In this document: positions 7,000 to 14,103 of the stretch, piece after piece | Layout of the letters: the number at the start of each line of letters is the position of its first letter | How positions within the stretch are numbered: position 1 is the first letter of the stretch | Source: Trebonia sp. | GTDB taxonomy: Bacteria > Actinomycetota > Actinomycetes > Streptosporangiales > Streptosporangiaceae | NCBI GenBank assembly: GCA_030043595.1 | Contig: JASHXJ010000625.1 | Span: 1-14,547 of the forward strand | Reading direction: 5' to 3' | DNA length: 14,547 nucleotides | Program-made: the position numbers and the translations under genes | Notes under the pieces: generated by a model | Seen by the model: the letters and a program-made list of their open reading frames with translations, nothing else | Database searches by the model: none | What the model was told of the DNA's origin: nothing

Positions 7000-7052
7000 G
7001 GCCTTTCGCTGAGGCATCCGGGAATCTTCCGGGTAATGCCGGCTGAAAGGCC
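7000..7052 (+). promoter_or_regulatory. Nested stem-loop upstream of the secreted propeller gene
   Basis: The outer arms GGCCTTTC (7000-7007) and GAAAGGCC (7045-7052) are perfectly complementary. Inside, GGCAT (7013-7017) pairs with ATGCC (7036-7040), and CCGG (7018-7021) with CCGG (7029-7032) around the loop GAATCTT. That is 17 pairs plus two possible G-C pairs (7008-7009 with 7042-7043). The element ends 47 bases before ATG 7100. It could be a structured mRNA leader or a protein-binding site in the divergent gap 6782-7099. It matches no riboswitch class I recognise. Nothing else in that gap stands out. Confidence 0.45.
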
Positions 7053-7099
7053 GGGCCGAGCCTATGGGTTTGAGAAGAGCCGGCGTTTAGCATCAGCGT

Positions 7100-8209
7100 A
7101 TGGGGCATGTAAGGCGACTGTGCAGGCTCGCTATCCCGACAGCCGCGGTGTCCCTGGCCGCGATAGGGGTCATTGCCGCTCCGGCGCGCTCGGCGCCGCC
7201 GCCCGCGCCGTCCGTCGTCACGTCGTTCACCATCGCTGGAGCCTTGTCCGGTGTCTCGGCCACCTCGGCCAGTAACGCGTGGGCCGTCGGAGACACCGGC
7301 TCAGCCAGCGACCCTAGGATATTGATCCTGCACTGGAACGGCAGGAAATGGTCGCAGGTGACGGGCCAGAATGCGCTGCCGGGTTCGCTTCTATCGGTGA
7401 GCGCCGTCTCGGCTGACAACGCATGGGCTGTTGGCGAGACCGACGCCGATAAATCCATCCTGGTCATGCACTGGAACGGCAGGGCCTGGAGCCGGCCGGC
7501 CGGCGTGCCGGAGGTCCCCGGCAAACTGGACGACGTGGTCGCGTCGGGGAACAGCGTCTGGGCGGTCGGCGGGACCGACGACCTCCTGGAGTCCCTGATC
7601 CTCCATCGGACCGGTAACCACTGGTACGTGGTTCCCTCCGAGGCACCGGCGAACTCCCAGCTTTACGGCATTGTCGTGACAGGCCGCAACACGGCCATAG
7701 CCGGCGGGGGGTCTAGAATCCCGGGCGGACGCCGCGGCCTCATCATGCGGTGGAACGGCACTGTATGGAAACCCGCCGCCAACCCGTTGCAAGGCGCGAA
7801 CAACATCTTGTACCACCTGGCCGGCGGCCCGTCTGGCGCCATCTGGGCGGTCGGCACCGATTTCAATCAGCAGCTAACTTCCTACTCAGCGACCAGCATG
7901 CTGTGGAATGGCAAGACCTGGCGGAAAGTGCCCGTTGGCCCCCTTCCGCAAAGCAGCCTTCTCGACGGGGTGGCATTCGTTCCCGGCGGCACCGCCTGGG
8001 CCGTCGGCTTCTCCTTCATAAGCGCGCTCATCATGCGATGGACGGGACACGGGTGGACTCAGCTCCCTACTCCCGACGATGGGCTGCTCAGCGACCTGTC
8101 CAGTGTCGCCGCGACCTCGGCTGGCAATGCATGGGCGGTAGGCTTCGTGACCCCGCACTCGCAAGCGCAGACCCTGATCCTGCACTGGAATGGCAGAACC
8201 TGGAGCTGA
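7100..8209 (+). CDS. Secreted seven-repeat beta-propeller protein (AWAVG/HWNG repeats)
   Basis: This 369-residue protein starts with a signal peptide: RRLCR, then a hydrophobic core IPTAAVSLAAIGVIAAP and a likely cut after ARS near 31. The mature part is seven imperfect repeats of about 40-50 residues, each with the scheme (L/D).(V/S).A.S..NAWAVG followed by LILHWNG..W. They begin near residues 47, 93, 139, 184, 231, 283 and 328; repeats 3 to 5 are more worn (HRTGNHW, MRWNGTVW, MLWNGKTW). Seven matches a closed seven-bladed propeller. The family is common in actinomycetes as exported proteins of unknown role; binding to sugar or protein is a guess. ATG 7100 is the first start after an in-frame TAG at 7088, and no good ribosome site precedes it. 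It ends 23 bases from the oppositely directed kinase stop. Confidence 0.85.
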   Translation: MGHVRRLCRLAIPTAAVSLAAIGVIAAPARSAPPPAPSVVTSFTIAGALSGVSATSASNAWAVGDTGSASDPRILILHWNGRKWSQVTGQNALPGSLLSVSAVSADNAWAVGETDADKSILVMHWNGRAWSRPAGVPEVPGKLDDVVASGNSVWAVGGTDDLLESLILHRTGNHWYVVPSEAPANSQLYGIVVTGRNTAIAGGGSRIPGGRRGLIMRWNGTVWKPAANPLQGANNILYHLAGGPSGAIWAVGTDFNQQLTSYSATSMLWNGKTWRKVPVGPLPQSSLLDGVAFVPGGTAWAVGFSFISALIMRWTGHGWTQLPTPDDGLLSDLSSVAATSAGNAWAVGFVTPHSQAQTLILHWNGRTWS

Positions 8210-8211
8210 CC

Positions 8212-8226
8212 TCGGGTATGTCCCGA
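8212..8226. terminator. Small hairpin between convergent stops
   Basis: TCGGG (8212-8216) and CCCGA (8222-8226) form a perfect five-base stem with a five-base loop, inside the 23-base gap between the convergent stops at 8209 and 8233. It could serve both genes, but it is short and lacks a T-run. Confidence 0.25.
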
Positions 8227-8232
8227 TCTAAT

Positions 8233-10650
8233 TCATGACGCGACGACTTCGCCGCTGCCTGAGATGCCGAAGATCCCGATGCAGCCGCCGCCCGAGTTGG
8301 CCACCATCCAGTCCTGCTCGGTAGCGATAGCGGGGCTGAATGACCCGCCCGGCTGGACTGAGCTTTCCAGCACGCCGCTGCCGCCCGACTCCAGGTACCA
8401 GACCTGGATAGCAGCCGAGCTCTGGTTGAAGAACGTGAACGACACCGCCGACCCGCCTGAGGCGGACCCGATGGAGCCGTACTCGCCGCAGTTGATCCAG
8501 CTGACACCGGAGGCACTGGAAATCGTCTGCGGTCCCGGTTTCGGCGCGCTTGTCGGCCGCGAGGTTGTTGGCGGCGGCGCGGTGGTCGGCGCCGACTGCG
8601 TTGGCGGGGGCGCGGTGGTCGGCGCCGCGGTCGTGGCCGTAGAGCGGGACGGGGAACTCTTGGACTTCGGTGGCTGCTTTTTCGCGGGTCTCCTGGTGGG
8701 CGAAGGGGATGGCGTCCTGGTCGGCGTGGGCCTGGGGGTTGGGGAGGGGGTGGGTTTGGGTGTCGGGCGCGGCGAGGCCGTGGCGCGGTCCGTGGACGGA
8801 CCCGCGGTGAGCTTCTTCGATCCTTCCGGGGCCAGGCCAACGACCGTCGCGATGACGGCGATGATGACGACCGCAGCGACCGCGGCAGCGATGCGGGGCC
8901 ACCGCCTGTGATGCTGACCCCGCGTGGGAACCAGGGGCTCGTCAGGCCCGGCACCTCCGTGACCCTGCTCGGCCGGACCGGGTACATCCTCGGCTGGTCC
9001 AACGGGAACCGCGCTTGGCTCACGCGCCGCTGGCACGACAGCGATCAGGTTAGGGATGAGCACGTCGTGCGTATCCGCCTCAGCTGGTGCGCCGGTGATG
9101 ACGGCAGCGGTCACACCGGCTCCCACTAGATCCGGCACGGGGCGCGTGACGTCCGGTGCGGCGTCTGCGGTCACCAGGCCGGAGGGCGGCGTGGGCACCG
9201 TGTTCACCGGCGCGGAAGTGGCCGCAAGCGCGTCAGGCTCAGCTGCGGCCACCGCGGCTGCGGATTCGGCCGCGAGCTCCGATCCCGCCGCAGACGTCAG
9301 TTGGGCCTCGGCCGCTGATGGTGGCGTCTCGCCCGTTTCCCCAGGCTCTGCCGCAACGGCGGAGGCCTCGAGCTCAGCCGACTCCGCCAGCGCCGGAGCT
9401 TCCGTTGGCCCGTCCGCGCCACCTGCCCCGGCCTGTTCTGTCGGCGCCGCTTCCGCGGGTCCGGCCGCCGGCCCATCCTCCGCCGCCAGCGGCTCGGCTG
9501 CCACCGCGGGCTCGGCTGCCACTGCGTCGACTGCCACTGCGGGCTCGGCTGCCACCGCGGGCTCGGCCAGGGCGGCCGCCTCTGCCAGGACGGATGCCGC
9601 ACCCGCTGCAGCCCCCTCGGGCGGCACGGAAAGCTCCGCTGGCACGGGTCTGTCGGCTGGCGCGTGTGGTCCGCCGGTCCCTGCTTCGTCCAGTGGTTCG
9701 GCTGCCGGTGGTGCCGCCGGTGCTGCTGGACCGGCCGGGACAGCATCCACCGGGTCCGCCGGGGCTGGCGGGGTCTGCACGGTCGGGACGTAGCCGGACA
9801 GGCTCGCGGTCACCGACTCGGGCAGCCAGTCCCCGGTGATCACGCCGACCTGCGCGCTCAGCTCGTCCAGCAGCTGGCCGGTGGTCGGACGGTCCTGCGG
9901 CTTCTTGGCCAGGCACCGCTGCAGCAGCGGCCGCAGCCGCTCCGGGACCCGGGACAGGTCCGCCGGCCGGTTCACCACCCGGTACAGCAGCGCCGGCGTC
10001 GGACCGCTCCCGAACGGCCCGTCACCGGTCGCCGCGTACGTCAGCACCGCGCCCAGGCTGAACACGTCACTGGCCGGCCCGGCCACCAGGCCGTCAGCCT
10101 GCTCCGGGGACAAGAACCCCGGCGACCCCATCACCGTCCCGGTCTGGGTCAGCATGCTCCCCTCCCGCGCCCGGGAGATCCCGAAATCAATCACCCGCGG
10201 CCCGTCCTGCGCCAGCAGCACGTTCGCGGGCTTCAGGTCCCGGTGCACCACCCCCGCCCGGTGGATCGCCTGCAGTCCCTCCGCCAGCCCCGCCGCCAGC
10301 ACCAGCACCGACTGCACCGGCAGCGGCCCATCATCACCGACCGCATCAGTCAGCGACGGCCCCGCCACGTACGCCGTCGCCAGCCACGGCATCTCCCCCT
10401 GCGGATCAGCGTCGATCACCGCCGCCGTGAACATCCCGCTGACCTTGCGCGCCGCCGCCACCTCACGCGTGAACCGGGCCCGGAACCCCCGCTCCTCGGC
10501 CAGCTCCGGCCGGATCACCTTGATCGCCACCAGCCGCCCGCCCGGCGACCGCGCCAGGAACACCTGCCCCATGCCACCGGTCCCCAGCCGCCCCAGCATC
10601 CGGTACGGCCCCACCACCGCCGGATCACCAGGCCGCAGGTCCCTGATCAC
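8233..10650 (-). CDS. Receptor-type Ser/Thr protein kinase with VHL-beta-like outer domain
   Basis: This is a Hanks-type kinase of 805 residues from GTG 10650, which has GGGGAGG nine bases upstream. The frame continues to 10698, but that extension is Arg-rich and unlikely. Kinase domain about 14-264: glycine loop LGTGGMGQV (22-30), VAIKVI Lys44, HRDLKPAN with Asp138, DFG (155-157), then SPGFLSPEQ. A linker of some 280 residues rich in Ala, Glu and Pro follows. Then come one membrane helix about 585-606 (AAAVAAVVIIAVIATVVG), a Ser/Thr/Pro/Lys stalk, and an outer domain about 706-805. That domain (SFTFFNQSSAAIQVWYL, then VQPGGSFSP, then DWMVANSGGGCIGIF) follows the VHL beta-domain scheme: FxN.S...V.V.WL, then L.PG......T....W....GGCIGIF. 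I infer an envelope sensor. The kinase and topology are firm; the VHL likeness is from memory. Ligand unknown. Confidence 0.9.
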   Translation of the reverse strand: MIRDLRPGDPAVVGPYRMLGRLGTGGMGQVFLARSPGGRLVAIKVIRPELAEERGFRARFTREVAAARKVSGMFTAAVIDADPQGEMPWLATAYVAGPSLTDAVGDDGPLPVQSVLVLAAGLAEGLQAIHRAGVVHRDLKPANVLLAQDGPRVIDFGISRAREGSMLTQTGTVMGSPGFLSPEQADGLVAGPASDVFSLGAVLTYAATGDGPFGSGPTPALLYRVVNRPADLSRVPERLRPLLQRCLAKKPQDRPTTGQLLDELSAQVGVITGDWLPESVTASLSGYVPTVQTPPAPADPVDAVPAGPAAPAAPPAAEPLDEAGTGGPHAPADRPVPAELSVPPEGAAAGAASVLAEAAALAEPAVAAEPAVAVDAVAAEPAVAAEPLAAEDGPAAGPAEAAPTEQAGAGGADGPTEAPALAESAELEASAVAAEPGETGETPPSAAEAQLTSAAGSELAAESAAAVAAAEPDALAATSAPVNTVPTPPSGLVTADAAPDVTRPVPDLVGAGVTAAVITGAPAEADTHDVLIPNLIAVVPAAREPSAVPVGPAEDVPGPAEQGHGGAGPDEPLVPTRGQHHRRWPRIAAAVAAVVIIAVIATVVGLAPEGSKKLTAGPSTDRATASPRPTPKPTPSPTPRPTPTRTPSPSPTRRPAKKQPPKSKSSPSRSTATTAAPTTAPPPTQSAPTTAPPPTTSRPTSAPKPGPQTISSASGVSWINCGEYGSIGSASGGSAVSFTFFNQSSAAIQVWYLESGGSGVLESSVQPGGSFSPAIATEQDWMVANSGGGCIGIFGISGSGEVVAS
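9491..9566 (-). repeat. 18-bp tandem repeats in the kinase linker
   Basis: Units GGCTCGGCTGCCACCGCG (plus strand) occur at 9491, 9509 and 9542. A 15-base variant lies at 9527 and a partial copy at 9560. They code the AVAAEP-type repeats of the linker on the minus strand. Such repeats let linker length vary between strains. Long plus-strand reading frames over 9056-9839 are antisense shadows of this low-complexity stretch. Confidence 0.75.
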
Positions 10651-11142
10651 CGCCGCGCACCTCCCCGGCCGACGCTGCCCGCGAGGGGAGCTGCGCACAA
10701 GGCGAGAGCAGCAGGCGCGCCGTCACCAACAAGCTGACCCGCGGGAATACCCACACCGTCACCGCCAGGCAAGAGAGGGAGCCGGGGTGATGCGGCTGGA
10801 CGGTAGGGCGAGAAAGCGCAACAGAAAACGCCAGTATTCGTATTCCGCAACGACACGACTCAACACCGCCCCCCGGACACCCGAAAATAGCGCAAGACAC
10901 ATCCTTCAGCACAAAAGGATACGAGGGGATCTAGCTGATGATCCAGAATCCCCAACCGGAATTTCGCTGCGCAAGAGCCGGCCTGTTACCGGCATGGCAC
11001 CCGGGGCCCGATTAGCTCCCGGCCGCGGCCGTTCCGGTGAATGAAGCCACGATCACGATCGCTGCCTTCGCGCCGGGCAGGGGCTTCGTGACCGTATGCC
11101 ATGCCGCGGACTGACGGAATCTGCCGATGCGGGAGGAGCAAT
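10651..11142. other. Divergent intergenic region with an AT-richer patch
   Basis: About 490 bases lie between the divergent starts at 10650 and 11143. The stretch 10815-10970 is visibly richer in A and T than the flanks and has three short inverted repeats: ATCCTT/AAGGAT (10901-10906, 10915-10920), GGGGAT/ATCCCC (10925-10930, 10948-10953) and GCCGG/CCGGC (10977-10981, 10989-10993). It probably carries both promoters. I cannot pick a convincing -35/-10 pair on either strand. The open frames that cross it are long shadows without a ribosome site. Confidence 0.5.
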
Positions 11143-12177
11143 GTGCTGGTGCATTGGCCAGCTCGGCCGGGCGGAGGCCGCGAGAATCTGGTTGTCGCCG
11201 GCAGCTCGTGCTGGCTATGGTCGGGGATCGTGGCCGGACTGCCGCCTGCGGCGACTGAGGAAGCCTTCGCGGCCATCGGCCAGGACGAGGCGGCGCTGCG
11301 GCCGGGCATCGAGCAGCTCTGCCAGCGCCTGGACCTGGACGCGTCGCGGCTGACCAGGTACGCGGCGGGCTCGCGGCCGGTCTACAGAACCGGGGACCTG
11401 GTCCTGAAGCTGTTCCCGCCGGTGACATCGTGGCCGCGATGGCAGGTGGAGCCCGAGGTCCTGGCCGCCGTGCAGGGCAGGCTGCCGACACCGACTCCAC
11501 TGGTGCACGCGGCCGGCGAACACGACGGGTGGGGGTACGTGCTGATGAGCCGCCTGCCTGGCATCCCGCTAGATACCGTGTGGGACCAGGTGCCCGCCGC
11601 GGGCCGGGACCGGCTGGCCGATCAGCTCGGTGAGACGATCGCTGCGCTGCACCAGCTGGCACCGCCCGCGATCGCGGACTGGTGGCCGGCCGACTGGCCG
11701 GGCTTCGTAGCGCAGCAGCGCGCACGGTGCGCTGGCGAGCAGCGGGACCTAGGGCTCCCAGCGGCGTGGGCCGATCAGATTCCCGGGTTCCTTGATGCGG
11801 TCGAGCTGCCACACGGCACTTCGGTGCTGCTGCACACCGAGGTCATGCGCGAGCACTTGCTGGTCACCGAAGACTCGGGCGGCGCCTGGCGGCTGTCCGG
11901 GCTGGTCGATTTCGAGCCCGCCATGCGCGGGGAGCGCGAGTACGAGTTCGCCGCCGTGGGAGTCTTCGTCGCCGGAGGCGACGCCAGGTTCCTGACCCGG
12001 ACGCTGACCGCCTATGGGTATCGCCACGACCAGCTCGGCCCTGGCTTGCGGCGGCGGCTGCTGGCCTGGGGCCTGTTGCACAGGTACAGCAATCTCAGCT
12101 GGTGGATGCGGCGCCTGCCAACGCCGGCCGAGGCCACGCTCGACGCGCTGGCTGACCGCTGGTTCGGCACCCAGTGA
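11143..12177 (+). CDS. Aminoglycoside phosphotransferase (APH)-fold small-molecule kinase
   Basis: This is a cytoplasmic ATP-dependent kinase of the APH/choline kinase superfamily. The N-lobe shows VYRTGDLVLKLFPP with the likely ATP-binding Lys, then an acidic alpha-C-like stretch (WQVEPEVLAAVQG) and the hinge YVLMSRLPGIPLD. The usual HGD catalytic motif appears as HTEVMREHLLV (His231 by this start). The metal-binding Asp is in LSGLVDFEPAMRGEREYEFA (Asp256). The H-T-E/D form with MREH is, as I recall, typical of one actinomycete subgroup, so it is not evidence of decay. Substrate is unknown and drug resistance should not be assumed. Start: GTG 11143 has GGAGG (11132-11136) six bases upstream. 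GTG 11230 (VAGLPPAATEEAF) better fits the conserved N-terminus but lacks a ribosome site. An ATG at 11101 also opens the frame. Confidence 0.85.
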   Translation: MLVHWPARPGGGRENLVVAGSSCWLWSGIVAGLPPAATEEAFAAIGQDEAALRPGIEQLCQRLDLDASRLTRYAAGSRPVYRTGDLVLKLFPPVTSWPRWQVEPEVLAAVQGRLPTPTPLVHAAGEHDGWGYVLMSRLPGIPLDTVWDQVPAAGRDRLADQLGETIAALHQLAPPAIADWWPADWPGFVAQQRARCAGEQRDLGLPAAWADQIPGFLDAVELPHGTSVLLHTEVMREHLLVTEDSGGAWRLSGLVDFEPAMRGEREYEFAAVGVFVAGGDARFLTRTLTAYGYRHDQLGPGLRRRLLAWGLLHRYSNLSWWMRRLPTPAEATLDALADRWFGTQ

Positions 12178-12211
12178 CAGCGCCGTTCACGCCCCTGCCG
12201 CGGCGGTTCCC

Positions 12212-12217
12212 TAGCAT
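12212..12217 (+). promoter_or_regulatory. Possible -10 element for the DUF1801 gene
   Basis: TAGCAT followed by a G-run fits an actinomycete -10 hexamer. It lies 40 bases before GTG 12258, which would give a leader of about 30-35 bases. No convincing -35 is seen at the right distance. It supports separate transcription from the kinase gene that ends at 12177. Confidence 0.35.
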
Positions 12218-12257
12218 GGGGGTCATCCCATCAAGACCCGCGGCGAAGGGACCTGGC

Positions 12258-12749
12258 GTGAACGACAAGCAGAAGTCCGCCACGAGCACAACTGCGGCCG
12301 GCGAGACGTTCGAGGGATTCACGGTCGAGGAACGAGCCGCGATGAAAGAGCGCGCCAAGGAACTGAAGGCGGCGCGCCGCGGTCCGCGCGGGGACCGCGG
12401 GGACCGCGGGGACAAGGCCGACGGGGAAGGTGCCGTGCTCGCCAAGATCGCCGAGATGCCGGAACACGATCGCGTCATCGCCGAGCGGCTCCATGCCGTC
12501 ATCAAGGCCAGCGCGCCAGCCCTGTCGCCGCGACTGTGGTACGGGATGCCCGCCTACGCCAAGGACGGAAAGGTCGTGTGCTTCTTCCAGAGCGCGCAGA
12601 AGTTCAGCACCAGGTACGCGACGTTCGGCTTCAGCGACAAGGCGAACCTCGACGAAGGCGCCATGTGGCCGACCTCCTTCGCCCTCACCGAGCTGACGGC
12701 CGCCGACGAGGCAAGGATCGGCGCGCTCGTGCGGAAGGCCGTGAGCTGA
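12258..12749 (+). CDS. DUF1801 family protein
   Basis: The product has 163 residues from GTG 12258, with GGGA six bases upstream. The C-terminal half reads MPEHDRVIAERLHAVI..SAP.LSPRLWYGMPAYAKDGKVVCFFQ, then KFSTRYATFGFSD and ELTAADEARIGALVRKAVS. This is the compact DUF1801 (YdhG-like) fold. The fold is linked in some relatives to iron-chaperone-like roles, but the biochemical function is not established. The N-terminal third is charged and probably disordered, and includes an RGDRGDRGD stretch. The frame also opens at GTG 12174, overlapping the previous stop, but those extra residues (MTAPFTPLPRRFPSMG) look non-coding and would cover the likely promoter. It converges with the PEP mutase family gene, nine bases separating the stops. 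Confidence 0.85.
   Translation: MNDKQKSATSTTAAGETFEGFTVEERAAMKERAKELKAARRGPRGDRGDRGDKADGEGAVLAKIAEMPEHDRVIAERLHAVIKASAPALSPRLWYGMPAYAKDGKVVCFFQSAQKFSTRYATFGFSDKANLDEGAMWPTSFALTELTAADEARIGALVRKAVS
12387..12413 (+). repeat. Three perfect copies of a 9-bp unit
   Basis: CGCGGGGAC occurs three times in a row in frame and codes Arg-Gly-Asp each time. Slippage here would add or remove three residues without shifting the frame. Confidence 0.9.
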
Positions 12750-12758
12750 GGGCCAGGC

Positions 12759-13571
12759 TCACACGGCGCGCTGGACGGCCTGCCTTCCGGCCGCGCTGCC
12801 CGCGAGATAGCCGTAGGTGCCCTCGCCGAGAAGCTCACCCGCCGCGTCGGCCAGCGCGCCGAGGGCGGCGAACGCGAAGGCGCCCCCGACCGACACCCGG
12901 CTCACGCCAGCCGCCGCGAGCTCGCTGACGGGCGGGGCACCGGACATGGCGAGCACATTCACCGGGCGGTCCACCGCCGCGACAACCTGCCTGATGTCCG
13001 CCAGGCTGGTCAGGCCGGGAGCGTACAGCACGTCGGCGCCGGCCGCCTGGTAGGCCTGGAGCCGGGCGATCGTGTCCGCCAGGTCCGGGCGCCCGTGCAG
13101 GTAATTCTCCGCGCGCGCGGTGAGCACGAGGCGAACGGGCCCGCCGTGCGCGGCCTCGACGGCGGCAGCGACACGCTCGGCCGCCAGCCCGATGTCGTAG
13201 ACGGGAGCGTCGTCGTCGCCGGTGTAATCCTCCACCGAGCAGCCCGCCAGCCCGGTTCCGGCGGCCAGGGCGACCGTCCGCGCGACGCCGTCCGGATCGC
13301 CGGCGAAGCAGTTCTCCAGGTCGGCGGAGACCGGAAGTGCGGTCGCCGCGACGATCGCGGCGGCATGCGCCAGGGCCTCGTCGCGGCTCACCGAGCCGTC
13401 CAGGCGGCCCAGCGTCGCGGCGAACCCCGAACTCGTGGTGGCGAGCGCCTGGAAACCCAGCGAGGCGAGCACTTTCGCCGATCCCTGGTCCCATGGGTTC
13501 GGCAGCAGCAGCGGGTTCCCGGGGCGGTGCAAGGCGAGGAACCGGTCCGCTTTCTCCATCGGGGTTGTCAT
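12759..13571 (-). CDS. Isocitrate lyase / PEP mutase family enzyme
   Basis: This is a 270-residue TIM-barrel enzyme of the superfamily that makes or breaks C-C or C-P bonds next to a carboxylate with Mg2+. Diagnostic stretches in order are LLLPNPWDQGSAKVLASLGF (21-40), TTSSGFAATLG, VSADLENCF with Asp84 and Glu86 (metal site), GCSVEDYTG with Glu114-Asp115, VLTARAENYLHGRPD (from 149) and GADVLYAPGL. The lyase signature KKCGH is absent and the stretch around SADLENCF suits the small PEPM-like branch. The actual reaction (2-methylisocitrate lyase, oxaloacetate hydrolase, phosphonate chemistry) cannot be told, and no phosphonate genes are nearby. ATG 13571 is preferred over the longer frame to 13622 because a -10-like TACGGT lies six bases upstream and the added residues are Arg-rich. 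Confidence 0.88.
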   Translation of the reverse strand: MTTPMEKADRFLALHRPGNPLLLPNPWDQGSAKVLASLGFQALATTSSGFAATLGRLDGSVSRDEALAHAAAIVAATALPVSADLENCFAGDPDGVARTVALAAGTGLAGCSVEDYTGDDDAPVYDIGLAAERVAAAVEAAHGGPVRLVLTARAENYLHGRPDLADTIARLQAYQAAGADVLYAPGLTSLADIRQVVAAVDRPVNVLAMSGAPPVSELAAAGVSRVSVGGAFAFAALGALADAAGELLGEGTYGYLAGSAAGRQAVQRAV

Positions 13572-13577
13572 GGTTCG

Positions 13578-13583
13578 ACCGTA
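13578..13583 (-). promoter_or_regulatory. -10-like element placed for a leaderless mRNA
   Basis: On the minus strand TACGGT is followed by six bases and then ATG 13571. That spacing puts transcription start at or next to the A of the start codon, a common arrangement in actinomycetes. No ribosome site is present, which agrees. The -35 region is not convincing. Confidence 0.45.
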
Positions 13584-13707
13584 CCGCGCGGCCACCTTGC
13601 CGCGGCGGATCGCGGGTGCCACACTCCCTGTAGACCGGGGTGAGGTTCTTTCCGCTGGTCGGCATGCACGTCATGGCCGCGGCCGGCTCGGGTGGCTGGA
13701 AGGCTCG

Positions 13708-13809
13708 GTGAGGATTGTGACGGGCACCGGGAAACGCGCCGCGGTTGCGGCAGCCATCTCCGTCGGCTTGATCGTCGCGCTGGCCGGGACCCTCGCGACG
13801 GCCAACTGA
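13708..13809 (+). CDS. Possible 33-residue membrane peptide
   Basis: GTG 13708 follows GGAAGG (13698-13703) by four bases and leads to TGA 13807-13809. The peptide has a basic start (RIVTGTGKR) and one hydrophobic helix (AAVAAAISVGLIVALAGTLA). It may be a small membrane protein, or the signal peptide of a secreted protein whose body has been lost. I recognise no family. The region before it (13572-13707) shows nothing else. Confidence 0.35.
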   Translation: MRIVTGTGKRAAVAAAISVGLIVALAGTLATAN

Positions 13810-14060
13810 CAGGGGTGATGCGGGTGGGTGCCAGACGTGATCCTGCGCAGGTTTCTCGTCGTCGTTCTGAGGTAACCATACGTACCGTGGACGGGTGCGG
13901 GTGGTCCCGCCACGAACGTGCTGAAAGACTCGCGCATGTGATCGTGCCTCAAATCGAGGGCAGCTCAACAGGCCCGCTCGCACCTCCATGGGGACCACCG
14001 CGTCAGCGGCCGGCGTTTGCAACCTGCGGTCGGCCAGGCGCGTCGAAGAGGGGGACCTGT

Positions 14061-14081
14061 CCGCGGGAACTCGTTCCGCGG
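14061..14081. promoter_or_regulatory. Hairpin upstream of the acyltransferase gene
   Basis: CCGC(G)GGAA (14061-14069) pairs with TTCCGCGG (14074-14081) around the loop CTCG, with one bulged G: eight pairs. It ends 22 bases before ATG 14104 and just ahead of the ribosome site. It could modulate translation or be an operator. The rest of 13810-14103 holds no gene I can support. Confidence 0.3.
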
Positions 14082-14103
14082 GCGGCTGGAGCGGGAGCGC
14101 CGA

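Noticed and set aside
9056..9839. Two plus-strand frames of 245 and 227 residues, Ala/Ser-rich or Arg/Pro-rich
   Set aside because: They are antisense to the Ala/Glu/Pro-rich linker of the kinase. The kinase frame has catalytic motifs and a ribosome site; these have neither.
9664..11044. Plus-strand frames of 357 and 402 residues over the kinase domain and its upstream gap
   Set aside because: They are antisense to conserved kinase motifs, rich in Arg/Pro/Ser, with no recognisable domain.
13671..13952. 93-residue minus-strand frame in the gap before the acyltransferase
   Set aside because: It has no ribosome site, its composition is unlike the clear genes, and it overlaps a better short frame on the plus strand.
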